NCBI RefSeq assembly: GCF_947179515.1
Contig: NC_067487.1
Coordinates: 46,068,014-46,132,013 of the forward strand
From: Apodemus sylvaticus
Taxonomy: Eukaryota; Chordata; Mammalia; Rodentia; Muridae
Length of the DNA: 64,000 bases
Direction: 5' to 3'
The notes under the pieces were generated by a model. It worked only from the letters and a program-made list of their open reading frames with translations, searched no databases and was not told the DNA's origin. This document shows positions 43,086 through 55,747 of this stretch, piece after piece. The first letter of the stretch is position 1; each line of letters begins with the position of its first letter. The position numbers were made by a program, and so were the translations under genes.

Positions 43086-43985
43086 GTAAGGACTTCCTTC
43101 CTACAACATGCTGCTGTGATTCTGCCATTTGGCATGGCTTTGTACAATAGATTATTCAGCATAGTAGTCTGAGTTCTTCTAGGAAAGTTATTTACAAACC
43201 TTAAGATTTTCATAATAAAATAAAAAATTTAATACTATGCAAACATCATAAATAAATATTAACAAATTAAAAGAAAAGTTTCTACTTTTGAAGTACTAAT
43301 GAGTAGTAATTAGAACTCTTATTTTGAAATACATTGTTTTCAAATGTTCTTAGTTACGCTTCTGTTTAAGCTATATGATATCTACCAGTGTTCTCTGAAT
43401 TAAATATATTGGGTCTATTTAGAACCATGCAGGGTTCTTATCACTCTGTGTTTATGTGTGCCCATAACCATCATTTCTGCATCCTAATGAGTTAAGCTAC
43501 AACTAACAACAAATGAGGAATAATATTTTTTCTATCTTCAGTCAATAACACTTTGGCAGTTATCCTTTAAAATAGTCTTCAGAGTTTAAATATAGCTTGA
43601 TATAAATGCTTATATATACAGCAGTAGAATATTGTAATGTTTTCAAGACTACTGGCACAAATGTCTAATAGTAGTATAAGTATGCACTTCATTTATTATG
43701 TAGTTTACTATATACATGGGAGTGTCTCCTAATTACCTCCTCCTAGGCAGGCTTTCTACACCAAGCTCCACCCCAGCATCACCAGTCCCTTTACACTGGT
43801 ATACTTTTATCACTTAACTTTGAACCTGTGAGCACAATCCAAGCAAGTCACTCTGAACTCTCTACACTATTAAAGATAACAGATGTATAAATAAATAGAA
43901 AAGCAAGCAGATAGTTTGGAAAATTCATGGCTTAGCCCTCAGGCTAACTGCTTTTTATTCAAATGAACTATTAGACCTGTCTGTT

Positions 43986-44185
43986 GATACTAATTACCAT
44001 CATCTTGGTGTGGCCTTCAGGGCTTTGCATGATTTCGGTTCTGATTTTCTGCTTAGGTTTGCTTTGTAGTATTTGTTTGTAAAGTATTCTGTAGACATAG
44101 AACTTGTTATTCTTCTTCTTGCTTTCAGAGTTTCTGTTCCCCCTACCTAGATGCTTCATACAAACTTCATCTATCCATTTAAAAA
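43986..44185 (+). repeat. Possible LINE-2 3'-end fragment
   Basis: 'tggccttcagggctttgcatgat' and 'gtttctgttccccctacctagatgcttc' resemble the L2 3' region ('ccttcaaggccctccatgatc', 'gttccctctgcctggaatgc'). Confidence 0.5.
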
Positions 44186-44317
44186 TCATCATCAAATACA
44201 TTGTTTAGTCAGGAATAAAAGGAACAGGCAGTTGTATGGAGAAGGAACTACTCTTAGCTATCATGTGTTCTAATCACCAGTTACTGACAACAGCCCTATG
44301 TTTGAATTTTCTTTTTT

Positions 44318-44492
44318 AGATTTTTTTTTTTATGTATTTTTTATGTACACTGTAGCTGTTTCAGACACACCAGAAGAGGACATCAGACCCCATTACAGAT
44401 GTTTGTGAGCTGCCATGTGGTTGCTGGGAATTGAACTCAGGACCTCTGGAAGAGCAGCCAGTGCTCTCAACCACTGAGCCATCTCTGTAGCC
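44318..44492 (-). repeat. B2 SINE
   Basis: 'tttatgtacactgtagctgtttcagacacaccagaagagg', 'gttgctgggaattgaactcaggacctctggaagagcagcc', 'accactgagccatctctgtagcc'. Confidence 0.95.
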
Positions 44493-45195
44493 TGTGATTG
44501 AACTTTCTTGATCATCTCTTTGAAACCCAGAGATTGGCTTATTGTTACAGTATCATTGTTGATTCAAGTTTTATAGAGTTTATTAATAGTGCTTCCTGAT
44601 TCTATTTTAAAGAAGCATCTGATTTCTATATTACTCTAAGTAAGCCATTGAGGACTAGTTTAGTATGATGCTTTTACTTACATGTCACAAAATCAGTTGT
44701 ATATCACCAGTGGATTTTGCTCTATATACATTGCCCCCAGTATTGTTATTTTTCTGGAAGTATGTTAGTCAAGTGCTGTATATTAGTCTATTAGAAATCT
44801 CCTGAGTTCCTGCACATAGTCACAGTTGTTGGAATAATATTTAAAGAGGGTAACCAAACCCCTAACTTAGAGTTTTAGTTATTTATTTTTATATTCCAAT
44901 TGTAGGTAACAAAATACTGATGGATTTTCATGTCATGTTCATACACAGCTTCTAAAGAAGAGTTCAATAAGTAGCATAATGAGAAGAAGATCATGAACTC
45001 AGAAGAGCATTTACACACAGAGTATTTGAAATTAATTATATTTGCATTTTGAGCAGAAAAAATTTATACACATATGCGACATGTATGTATAAACATTAAT
45101 GATTAAAGTATTTTAGAATGTAAATTTCATGAATATTTTATAGGATGTAGATCTATCACCTTAATGTTGTTCTTATGTAATATAAAACAATTTAT
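44493..45195. other. Intron 2 DNA, AT-rich, nothing recognised
   Basis: Unique sequence with no supported exon or repeat. Confidence 0.5.
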
Positions 45196-45199
45196 TATG

Positions 45200-45405
45200 C
45201 CAGGTATGGTGGCGCATGCCTTTAATCCCAGCATTTAGGAGGCAGAGGCAGGTAGATTTCTGAGTTCAAGGTCAGTCTGGTCTGCAGAGTAAGTTCCAGG
45301 ACAGCCAGGGCTACACAGAGAGACCCTGTCTTGGAGAAATGAAATGAAATGCAAAGGGGAAAGGGGAAGAAAACCAACCACCACCACCACCAACAACAAA
45401 ACAGA
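45200..45405 (+). repeat. B1 SINE with (CCA)n-bearing tail
   Basis: 'gccaggtatggtggcgcatgcctttaatcccagc', 'gtagatttctgagttcaagg', 'aagttccaggacagccagggctacacagagagaccctgtc', followed by GAAAT repeats and (CAC)n. Confidence 0.93.
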
Positions 45406-45432
45406 TTATAGAATTGGCATACTTTTGTTCGG

Positions 45433-45457
45433 TTTTTTTTTTTTTTTTTTTTTTTTT
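45433..45457. repeat. Poly-T run
   Basis: 25 consecutive T residues. Confidence 0.95.
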
Positions 45458-45857
45458 GGTTTGGTTGGTTAGTTATTAATACACCTGCTGTTTCGACAGA
45501 ATCTAGTTAATTTTACTTTAAAAAAAAAAGTTTTACTCCCCCCTTCCCACCTACTCCCCCAGAGAAATCCTACAGGAGAATCCAGTAAATGAAACAGACA
45601 GAAGCTGAGCTGTTAGGGCCAGGGTTGCAGTCAACATGAGGGAGGGCTTTGGAGAAGACTCTAATCCATGAGACTGGGAGTCATAGTCTAATCTTTTACC
45701 TCTTTTATTGGACTAAACACGTGCTTCTTGACTTAAAACAGTCCCAGTTAATTGACCCTCATTTCCTTGGTAGGCTTCTGTTTGTTCTACGGATGAACCA
45801 CACTTTAGAAAGTTGTTTCATATGTGAGTGTGGGAATAGATACATGTCTCCATTCTA

Positions 45858-45970
45858 ATTAAGGAGGTAGAGCAGGAGGGTCTAGATTTCAAGATCATCC
45901 TTGGCTCTATAGCAAGATTGAGATCAGTCTGACTTCATGAGACCCTGTCTCAAAAATCAAAGAAACAAAA
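45858..45970 (+). repeat. B1-like SINE, old
   Basis: 'aaggaggtagagcaggagggtctagatttcaagatcatcc' and 'gagaccctgtctcaaaaatc'. Confidence 0.65.
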
Positions 45971-46304
45971 AGGCACTTTCTTAAGAAGAAAGTTAAGTCT
46001 TTTAAAATGAGAATACTCTATACTTTGATGCAAAAAACAAAATAACACAAAACAAAAACCCTTCGTGTATATCTGTGCCATAACCAAGATTTAACTCCCA
46101 AGTTCTAAATATAAATTTTTGGTACTAAATTTTAACTAAAATATATACAATTTCTAAACAATAAGGATGGAGGAGATCTTTGTAGCTTTGGGTTAGACAA
46201 ATGATTTTTAGCTAGGACACCAGAAGAGTTCAATTCATGTTTTTTAAAAATCATAAAATTGAACATTTCACAATTAAAAGTGTGCTTAAAAACAAATGTA
46301 AGAC

Positions 46305-46500
46305 AGGGCCAGTGAAATGCTCAGTAAATAAAGATTCCTGTTGCCAAACCTGGTGACCTGAATTTGATCATCAGATCTTATTTGGTAAAAGGAGAGAGCT
46401 GATACCAACAAATTGTCCTATGATTGTCACCTGGGGCTATGGAACGCATAAAAATAACCCACATATTCATACACACACAAGTAAATTAAAATGTAACAAA
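46305..46500 (+). repeat. RSINE1-type SINE
   Basis: 'agggccagtgaaatgctcagtaaataaag', 'tgacctgaatttgatcatcag', 'ggagagagctgataccaacaaattgtcc', tail 'acacacaagtaaattaaaatg'. Confidence 0.75.
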
Positions 46501-47630
46501 TTTTTTTTTAAAGCTATGGGCCTTAAAGAGAAAGAAATGATATAGCAAGATAACCATAAGTAAAATATATTTGTTAAATAAATTAATGAAAATTATATCC
46601 AGAAAATGTATGTATCATGTATGCTAGCCTCAAATGGTATATGCTATATAATTTCATTTATATGATGTTCTAGGTGCTAGAAAACTCTAAGGATAAGAAA
46701 TTTATTAGTGGTTAACAGGGCTGGGTATGGATCAGGAAGAACTAAATCTAAAAGAAATGCGGGAATTTCGAAGAGTAAAGTAACTGTTCCTGAGTGAGAG
46801 GTCCTCTCACCAAGATCCTCTGGTCAGACACCCCCACTTCTGTTGATTTGTGAAAGAGACAACAAGCCATAGAATTATACAATCACAGTAGCACATTTCC
46901 CTGTTGGCAAACTATGTTTTCAGAAAGGGTATGAAGGTCACTTCTTAATTTTATGTTAACTGCTTTTTCATATAACTGATCCGTTGTTCTAAGGTCTTCC
47001 CAAATAATCTGTAGGGTATGCCATTTTCTATGTCAACCTTTTCTGTATACTCAATTTGCTGCCAGATTTTTGGTCTGTTAAATTAAGATTGTCTTAAAGG
47101 ATGGCCTGTGGGTGCGCATAAAAGACTTCTATGAAGTCAATTATTTTTCATAATTACACCATCTGTATTTGCCCTTCTCACTGTGTTACCCCCCCCCCCC
47201 CAAAACCCGAACAATCAAGGGGATACGTTACTAGTCATTGCATTCTTCTGTTCTTTGTAGTTACAGTTTAAAAAATATAAACAAGCTTCTGAAAGAAACA
47301 GTGAAAAAAATTTTAAAGCTTTAAATTTCAACCCTGTGTATACATCTTCTTATGCTCTAGGTAGCAAAGCAGAAATGTGTGTAGAACTTCTGCTACTCAG
47401 CAGAGCACAGGAATTGTCCTTAGGAACAACCTGTGTGCTTTCATATTGTTACAGACGGAATTCACCACTTTTTGTGGTACACTTTTTAACTGAAACTACA
47501 TCAAGTTGACAGACTGACTGTGGTGGTTACATTAGTGTGTGGCAGACATTTTCCCAAAATTAACTTACTAACTTCAAGAAATGTTGTTCTTGGTGAACTT
47601 GAGCTTTCAAGTGAAAGTTAGACTTCTTTT
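46501..47630. other. Intron 2 DNA, nothing recognised apart from a poly-C run
   Basis: Unique AT-rich sequence; 13 C residues at 47189-47201. Confidence 0.5.
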
Positions 47631-47639
47631 TTTAGTTAA

Positions 47640-47900
47640 ACACAGCATTATTGTGCATGACTGGACGACTGTGTAGGTGTGAGCACATGGGCCTGTGTGG
47701 GTGTGAGCACATGGGCCTGTGTGTGGCTGTACCTTGTGAAGTGCCGAGAAGCAGGGAGTCAGCCCCAGGGGTGGTGGCCTCCCTCAGGGGCTGCCCTCCT
47801 CTGTTTGAGCCATCATGTGGTTGCTGGGATTTGAACTCAGGACCTTCAGAAGAGCAGTCAGTGCTCTTAACCACTAAGCCATCTCTCCAGCCCCCCCCCC
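47640..47900 (-). repeat. B2 SINE half plus diverged B3-like 3' part
   Basis: The promoter half is clear at 47805-47893 ('gccatcatgtggttgctgggatttgaactcaggacc', 'taaccactaagccatctctccagcccc'). The 3' side holds the 24-bp duplication described separately. A C run (47890-47905) abuts the 5' end. Confidence 0.8.
47676..47723 (+). repeat. Perfect 24-bp tandem duplication
   Basis: The unit 'ggtgtgagcacatgggcc' + 'tgtgtg' occurs at 47676-47699 and 47700-47723 without a mismatch. Confidence 0.95.
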
Positions 47901-47907
47901 CCCCCTG

Positions 47908-48096
47908 TTTTGAGATGAAGCTCTCTTGCTAGTCTGGCTGTGTTAGCTGGTTGTGGGGTCCCAGGAATTCCCCAGTCTCTGCCTTGTCACTGCTGAAATT
48001 ACAAGCGTGTAAGTCAGCCTGGCATTTAGCATGGCTGCTGAGGAACTGTATTCTCTCGCTTGCACTTTACCCACTGAGCTACCACACCAATCCTGA
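47908..48096 (-). repeat. B4 SINE (reverse B1 then reverse ID)
   Basis: Reverse B1 'tgttttgagatgaagctctcttgctagtctggctg ... gctgaaattacaagcgtg', then reverse ID 'gcatggctgctgagg ... cccactgagctaccacacc'. Confidence 0.65.
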
Positions 48097-48257
48097 AAAT
48101 TATAATTTTATAGAACTTGGTTCTGCTTCTGACTTATTATATTTGATGCCTTTGTAGTACTTTTTGCCTGTTTGGTGTGATAGGAATTTACATTAACAAA
48201 TGTGATCTTTTAAAAATGTGGTGATGAAATATGTTTGGAATCTGTATTTGGAATAAA

Positions 48258-48259
48258 TA

Positions 48260-48349
<90 letters not shown>

Positions 48350-48350
48350 T
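48258..48350. repeat. (TG)n(TA)n(CA)n palindromic microsatellite
   Basis: TG block at 48263-48291, TA block to 48337, CA block to 48349. The order makes the whole block self-complementary. Confidence 0.95.
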
Positions 48351-50185
48351 ATCTTAAGTCAGTATAACAAATGTATGATGATTCATGGATAAAGTTTTAA
48401 AGTTTAAAATAACAATGAATTATAACAAGATATGAAACTATTGGCTATATTGAAGAATTGGTTTTTCTGACTGTTTATTGAAAATGCAGTTTTCACATAC
48501 TGGAACCAGAACGACATCCCATTACAACGTATGAACTCATTAGAAATCAGAACCCATCCCAGTAAGCTAGATATCTATTAAAGAGAGCTTCAAAAATAAA
48601 AAATATAACCTAACTTAAGAGTTTGTTACAATTTTAGTGTATTAGAATTTATCACAGTAAACATGTCTAGCTATAGCTTATTAACAAAACAAAACATCAT
48701 TGGAATTCCAGTAATATTTAAGAGTATAACAAAATCGCGAGATGATAACAAGTCATCCCCAAGTCTTTGGGTGAGCAGCCCAGGGCTTTGAGTGCTCAGG
48801 TAATTTACCATAGCATGTCCTGCAGTTGCGCTGAATCTCTTTAGAATGCTGATGCCAGCGTTTCTGGAGCCACTGCAGACTTTGTTGCATGCAGGGTGTG
48901 GTGGCAAGTACTGCCTACCTTTGCATCACAGCAGCGCTCACAGTAGGGCCACTTGAAATGTAGCTCTTACACAGCCTTATGGAGAGCTTATGGAGAACTG
49001 GGAGCTCAGCAGATTTTATGTGGACTGTTACCAAGTCAGGTTTCATTTCTCCTAGCGTCAGCATAGACTTGATTATTATTTGTGACTTTTCAGATTCAAA
49101 TGAAGCCTTTTTTTTTAACTTTTTAATTCTTATGTGCAGAATTTGCTGTCTAGGGTATAAATGAAGGAATCTGTATAGTGTTTTGTGAACACTTATTAGG
49201 ATGATAAGTAATTTTTTTCTCAGCATCATTGCGCATTGACAATATGTACTCTGTCCTTAAGGCACTGAATGTAACAGAGAAAGTCTGTTAGCCTTTCCTA
49301 GGATAAGAACCATCTCTCCTTTGGGTACTATTCACAATGGCATTGTTACAGAACAAAATCTTCTGGGAGTAAAATTGTTTCCCTGGATTATTATTAATAA
49401 AGAGTGTAGTAAAAATTTAAGGATAACTCCTAAGAATGCTTTTGGGTTTTGTATATAAATTTCTACCTCTTTTTTTCACTAATGAGAATTCAAATATCAA
49501 ATATTCAAAATACTCTTTAGAGTATAATATAATATATAATATATAATATTCTTATAAGCTTACATTTATGAGCATAGTTTTTTAAAAAACTTTTTTTGGA
49601 TTGCACCATTATTGTTTCAAAACATGTGGAGCCTGCTGCAGATGTGAGGGAAGCCTGCAAACGCTGCTTTGCTTTTGGCTTTCCTAAGGGAGCAGCTGGG
49701 CCATGGAGGTTGGGGAAAGAGCGTCCTTACTTCTGGTTTTTTCCCCCTGTGTATGTCTCCCCATCCCAGTCTCTTCCGTCCATTTGATGAAGCTGCATGT
49801 GCAATGAGCATGTTGCCCTCTCATTCTTCCTGTGACTTTACAAGAGAGAGAAGGTAAACTTGTAATGTTCTTTTAAGATTCTGAGTAGTTGTTCTCCCTA
49901 AATAACCAAAACATGAGCTGTACTTGCATACAGTACACTTTTAATTGCTTTTAAATCAAATTAGTATGCATTTCATTTTAGTGTGCTGACTGCTTATTTG
50001 TCAAAATTTAAGTTAAAAATTTACTCCAGTAAGAATATGACTACAAAGATAGAAAAGGGAACCTTATCAGAGTTGTTTTCATTCTTACTGAAAGTACTAC
50101 AAAGTGAGCTTGAACAGGTGGTCTTAGTAGATTAGTTTTATGAAAACTCTGTTGGCTGTCATCCCTTTGTTCAAAGTGTTCACTG
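48351..50185. other. Intron 2 DNA, unique, no recognised repeat
   Basis: Two GC-richer patches stand out: about 48725-49050 (with 'aaaatcgcgagatgataac' and 'gttgcgctgaatc') and about 49610-49860. Minus-strand frames of 78 and 104 codons (48671-48907, 48915-49229) lack domains. This could hold regulatory sequence, but nothing proves it. Confidence 0.4.
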
Positions 50186-50560
50186 AATGTTGTCACATGC
50201 CACTCATGCTTCCGGTGAGATGAGCCACTTTAAGCCAGATTAGATTATATTAAAGACCAGTTTATTGGGAAACTGCTCTCTGGCAGAGAATTCACTGACC
50301 CCAAAGACGGAGGCCAGGGAAGTCACCATGGGGGAAAGACAGAACGTGCAGAGAGAGAGGGAGAGAGACCATGAGCAAGCAAAATGTCTGTGTTATATAG
50401 GGAGGAGGCTCTGTGGCAAGGGCAGCCCAGCAGGGTCTGCCGAGCAGCGACTGAAGGATGCTGGGGACCCTGAAGTCTGGGTCTGTTTTGATATGTAAAA
50501 TGTCCACCTTAGTCCATTGCCCCAGATCTAAGGCCAAATACTACTGACATTTGAAATCAT
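50185..50560 (-). repeat. Possible LTR-type repeat
   Basis: 'agaccagtttattgggaaactgctctctggcagag' and the GA-rich 'gagagagagggagagagaccatgagc' look like a reversed ERV LTR with a T-to-A mirrored AATAAA ('tttatt'). GC content is higher than in its surroundings. Family unknown. Confidence 0.35.
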
Positions 50561-53500
50561 TTTCATTTATATGCTTAATTATTTTGTTCATAAACTAGTT
50601 AATGCTACGTTTTTAACCTTTATGAAGGTATTATGGTTATGCGTATATCTTTAATTTAAAGCATATAAAGTAGAAAGCTTTTAGTAATTTATAAATCTGG
50701 GTTTTGGTTCTTTTGAGAGGATGGACAAGGGCAGCTGTCATTTCAAAGCTTTCTGGAAAAATGTTTTTATAGTATAATACTACTAATGTACAAATACTAG
50801 CATTTGGACAGTTTTAGTTGCCACTATTATTTTTTATCAAAAATCAGATATTCATGAAATATAATCATTGTTAGGTTTGGCCAGTTGTATTTTATTAAGT
50901 GCCTTCCAAATTGCCATAATATAGCAATTAAAGATGATCATTACTTGCAATAAATCATTGCTACCTGATAATAACCACATGGAACTTGCAGCAATCTTAG
51001 CTGGTGAGATTTTAATATTCTTATTTTAGATGTATGTAAACAGCTACTTATTTCAGTAAATTTTTTTGTTGCTTTGTCTTAAATATCTTCATGACTTCTA
51101 CTTGTAAAATTTTTTTTCATTGAATAATCTTTTTTTGCAAACCTTCAAAAATAATGCAAGTAGATTTGTATATAAGTATTGTGTAGTTTTTTTTCTTATG
51201 TATTATAAAGTCTTGATAAAATTTATAAACTTAGATTTACAATTTACCAGTAAGTGACCCATACGGAAAGATAAAGCTCAGTGGAAGGGGTACACTTTCT
51301 TTGACTGGTTCCCCCCCCCTCCCCCCCTCCACGCCCCCCCCACCCCAGCAGGGGTCAGCTTTCCTTTGGTGAGATTACTTTCTGTTGGAGATGGCAGCAC
51401 TATCTCTGTTAGATTATAAGTGGTGTCTGCAGTTGGGTTATGCAGCCTTCTAGCAGCTCAAGTGTCTGTTTTGTCTGGACTTTACTCACACACATTCTTT
51501 TGCAAAATTTCAAGGCTTTAGTCTGGAGTACTGGGTCAAAGAATATGTCTCTTTGAAGGGGAGACAGGGATTTTTTTTTTAGTGTTTTATTCACTAAGTA
51601 GTATTTCATTTTACATCAAAGAATATCAGTCTTTGTGAACCTACGACGGTGGCAGTTTAGCATGTGGGTTTTTCTCTTTCTTTCACTAAATACAGATAAT
51701 GTTGCTTCAACTAAATAGGACTGCTTAAGATGCATGCGTAGAACTGTTTGATTTAAATGGTAAAGAAAGGCATTGGCTGACTATAAATGTTACTTTTCAA
51801 TATCATTTATAGTTTGAAAAGTATTTTAGAGTGTTCTTCCCCGTGGACTGTTACCTAAACTACTTTAAAAAAAAAAGAAAAACAACAACAAAAAAAAGAG
51901 TAGTCATGAAGACTGCAGAGATCGTGATTCTAATTCTAAGGAAGTGAGGTAGCCACCCTGGGTTGGCCTCGTTAGCATTAGGAGCATGTGGGCATAACCC
52001 CAATGAACAAAAGTGTGGGCATTATTTTGAAAACTATCAAAGACTCAAACAATGAGGTATCTTTATACACTTAAACTAGAAAGTTTCTTTCTGTAATGGT
52101 TTCATGGGTTAACTGGTAATGCGTTAATAATCATAGAATGCTATTATTTTTAAGATGATTGTATTTCATGTTTGAATCACATAGCTATATATATAAGCAT
52201 ATACATTAATGTAAAACAGTTGTTATGTTTATATGTAAAATATACAATGAACTTGTCTAAGTAGAATTAAGGAGAAAATATTTCTACTCTTGATGGCATA
52301 ACAATTTCAAAGCAAGTGCAGCTAACTTGTACATTTCATTTAACAATAATGATCATTAAGGCATATTATTTATATATATAATTTTTGTAGATAAGATTCC
52401 CTATAAAATGCAGAACTTTTATTTCTAAAATATGTTTCCAAAAATGTTATTCTGACATATCATTAGGCTGTATGAAACTTACACTTTTGAAATGTTACAA
52501 AGGAAATAAATGTGAAAAATAATAGCTTTTATATATAGACAGGAACCATTAAAGCTTAAAGAATAGCTATATTAAATTGCTGGAAGAACAAAAGCTCTTT
52601 CGTCTACAGTATTCAGCCATCTCTATTATCTGTGATTCTTCAGCAATTAAAGCAGATTATTTTCCTCTTTGTTCCTACTTAGAACACTTGAACAATACTG
52701 AAGAATTGAACTGACTGGAATGTTTTATCTTACAAAAGCTTTAAAGTTCTATGCACCAATTAGCAAAATACAGTAAAGGTTTAAACGTTAATAGCCACAA
52801 CATGGTGAATGCACAGGCCTGTAGTATGCAAGGGCTGTGTACCAGTCCTATTGTGGGTTCCGGGACAGTAACTGTGTCTGTGCTTTCCTTGCCCTACTAC
52901 CTCCTGTGGATGGAAAGTCTGAATAGGATTGGACACTTGTTCGTAAGAATTTCAAATTCTTGCGTGTTATAATATTGTCACTTTGGCTCTCATTAAGTTA
53001 GAGTTGATAATATTTTATTTATTAGGATTTATATAAAGCTTATTTTGCTAGTTTTAAGACAGTTCTAGTGTGGAAATACAAATCAGTCTGTTAGTACCAA
53101 ATCCGAAGAGTTTGTTACTAACAAATCGGAAGAGTTTGAGCTGTATGCTATGATGTCCTTGCAGCAAGCGCTTGCCCAATGGTTTTCATTTATCACAATA
53201 TAGCCAACCATTAAGTATTTGCTCTGTCTTTAAATAAATGTTTGTTTTGCAAATTGGTGCATAGAACTTTAAAGCTTTTGTGAGATAAAACTTTCCAGGC
53301 AGGATTTTGCTTGGTTTTGATCTCATTGATAGTAAGAAATATTGTGCTTTATGTTACAGCTTTTTAATTAGCCAATTTGCCAGATTGAAAAGACTTCATG
53401 TAAATAACCACTAGCTTGTTAAATGATTTATGTCCATCATTTTGTAGTAGATTTTCAGTAAAATTTGGGTAGTAGGAGGTAGAAATTTTGGTTGTAGCAT

Positions 53501-55020
53501 ATTTTGATAACATTTATTTTTCATTTCTATGTTATATATTCCAGGGAATAAGATGTAGAATTAGAGCAAAAGAAAGAAGAATACACATCCCAAAGTTTGA
53601 GGCTAACAAACTTTTTTCCCCTGTTTAGAGTTTCTAATTTTATATGACCTACTTTTTGCCTTAATTCATCTCTTATGAATAGTGCCTACAACATTACAGG
53701 TATTAGAATTTTTACAAAATGGGTCTGTTTTTAAAATTAGCAATGATGTAGAGGCTTCACTGTGGGAAATGTGCTGTGTCTCTGTAAAACAGCCTTTTTC
53801 TAAGCTACACATTTCTAAAAAAAATGTGTGAATGGGGTTTTGTTCAGTTGCTGTTTCATGTTCACACTTCTAAAGGCTTAAAGTTTACTGAATGTTAGTT
53901 AATGAAGTCTTCAAACTTTTTTCATGCTTCCTTACACATAAACTGTTTTAGTTTTCTTAAAGCAACACGGGAGATACAAATCTACAAAAATCCAGGCTGG
54001 GATTATTAATTTTAAGATGAAGATATGGATCTGATTACTATTATCATTTGCATGTATTATATAGTGACTATTGAGTATACATCATTGTAAAACAATCTTA
54101 TCAATGAAAAGTAATTTAACCCAATTGAACACTACCAGCATTGACACTGTTGGTCCCTAGCCATTTCCTCTGTCTGCAGGGCTTCACATAGATGCTTTTC
54201 TGCCACAATGGTGCAATCTCAAAGTGTATTCCTTGACTGCCTACTTAAATAACCCGCACCTCTCCCAACCCTGGCCCTTCTGGGTTTGAATCCTAATTGA
54301 ATTCAGGTTTGATATCCAAAGAGTCAAAAACGGGCTTCTAGTTTGAATACCATAATTATATTAGTCTGCCCTGTGCTAGGATATTTAGAGATTACAACAC
54401 CTCTGTAGCTGCCTGGTGTTTTTCAAATAACACAATTCATAATTGTTTGTGGATATGCATTGAATAATTTCTAAAAAAAATACTTTTACATTCTTCATGT
54501 ATGTTTTCGAGTGTTTTGAAAATTTACTATGTAACATATTCTAAGCCCTGAGAATAGACTGAGAAAAGGACATCCTTCCATCTTGGAGTTCATTTTCCCT
54601 GTTGTAAAGCATACAACCACTTGTTAATAATCAAATGAGTTCCATAAATTAAAGAACCTTACAAAAAACAAAACAAAAATCAAAGCTGGATGATAGGATA
54701 GAGTAGCAAGTAGGGATAAGGGTTATTTAAACAGGCAATCAAGGAACATGCTTTGGGATTGTGACAGATAAACTAAAATCTAAATGGTGGTGAAGAACCT
54801 TCTATGTGAAAGTCTAAAGTAAGAACATTTCTGATACAAGAAATGGCTTAAGGTTAACATGTAACAGAGCTGCTACTAGTCAGAACAGAAGGAAAACTGT
54901 CATACACGCATGCACCAGGAAGGTAGTTAGTTAATAACATTTTTCCAATAGATACCAAGAAAAATATGCTGTTGTCTTCTAAGTAGGGACTGGAAAGCCC
55001 CTCCTACATTTAAACTTTAA
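50561..55020. other. Repeat-poor AT-rich intron 2 core
   Basis: In about 4.5 kb I recognise no B1, B2, B3 or L1 element, only a C-rich run (about 51309-51347), short A-runs, a 17-bp direct repeat (53098-53138) and a vague ancient-repeat match near 54540-54850. No exon is supported; the longest frame is 73 codons. Confidence 0.5.
53098..53138 (+). repeat. 17-bp direct repeat, 24-bp period
   Basis: 'caaatccgaagagtttg' at 53098-53114 and 'caaatcggaagagtttg' at 53122-53138, one mismatch. Confidence 0.95.
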
Positions 55021-55249
55021 ATCTTGCTCAGCCAGTGGCATGGCTGATGGTTGGTTGTTGTAGTCTGTCTTTATCTTAACCCTGTCCTTCTGGGTGGGTT
55101 TTAGAATTTGTCTCTCGTGATACACCTGTCTGTGTGGCTAGCCTCCTTTGTTTTTGTGACTATCCCTCTTCTGAATGTTAACTGACAATCATTTCTTCCT
55201 ATCTGGCTGGCCAGATACCTTATTTTCTCCTCTCTTTCTCTCCTATTGA

Positions 55250-55620
55250 GAAGCCTTGAGTTCAATTCGACAGCTATTGATTGTCCCCAAGCTTTAAATG
55301 CCACTGTTGTGTTCTTAGCCTATCATCTCTTGCCCTGCTGGCCGTTGCTGTTCTTCCTAGGCTTTACAGCTGGGAGGACCATTGATGGCTTTCTTCCCTG
55401 GGCAGCAGGTGTGGCACTGTCAGATGCTGTGAGCACCAGTCCTCAGAAAGGCGCCTCTGGGTCAGTTTTAGTTCAATTCTTCCAAGTCCTATATCCAAAG
55501 TATGCACCTTCAAGACCTAGGAGGCAACCAAGGACAATGGCGATAGTCTATATTATTTTGAGAGTCTTTTTTACTTCCCTGACCAACAGTGCAAAAGGAA
55601 GTCTCCCATGCCTAGGGCTT
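55250..55620. mobile_element. LINE-1-related (Lx-like) fragment
   Basis: 'gacagctattgattgtccccaagctttaaatgccactgttg', 'gccctgctggccgttgctg', 'cagctgggaggaccattg' and 'tccaagtcctatatccaaagtatg' resemble a rodent L1 (Lx) segment I recognise; orientation is uncertain. It accounts for the 125-codon frame at 55246-55623. Confidence 0.45.
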
Positions 55621-55701
55621 TGACAGATAATCTGATTTTTGAAAGAACATTATTGCCCCAAGTAGCATGACTTCATTTAGACACCCCCCCACTCCCCGCA
55701 T

Positions 55702-55705
55702 GCGC

Positions 55706-55747
<42 letters not shown>

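Noticed and set aside
48915..49229. 104-codon minus-strand frame in unique sequence
   Set aside because: No recognisable domain, AT-rich, and no transcription signals; retained only as unique sequence.
55246..55623. 125-codon frame with hydrophobic N-terminal half
   Set aside because: The DNA resembles a rodent L1 (Lx-like) segment; no independent gene evidence.
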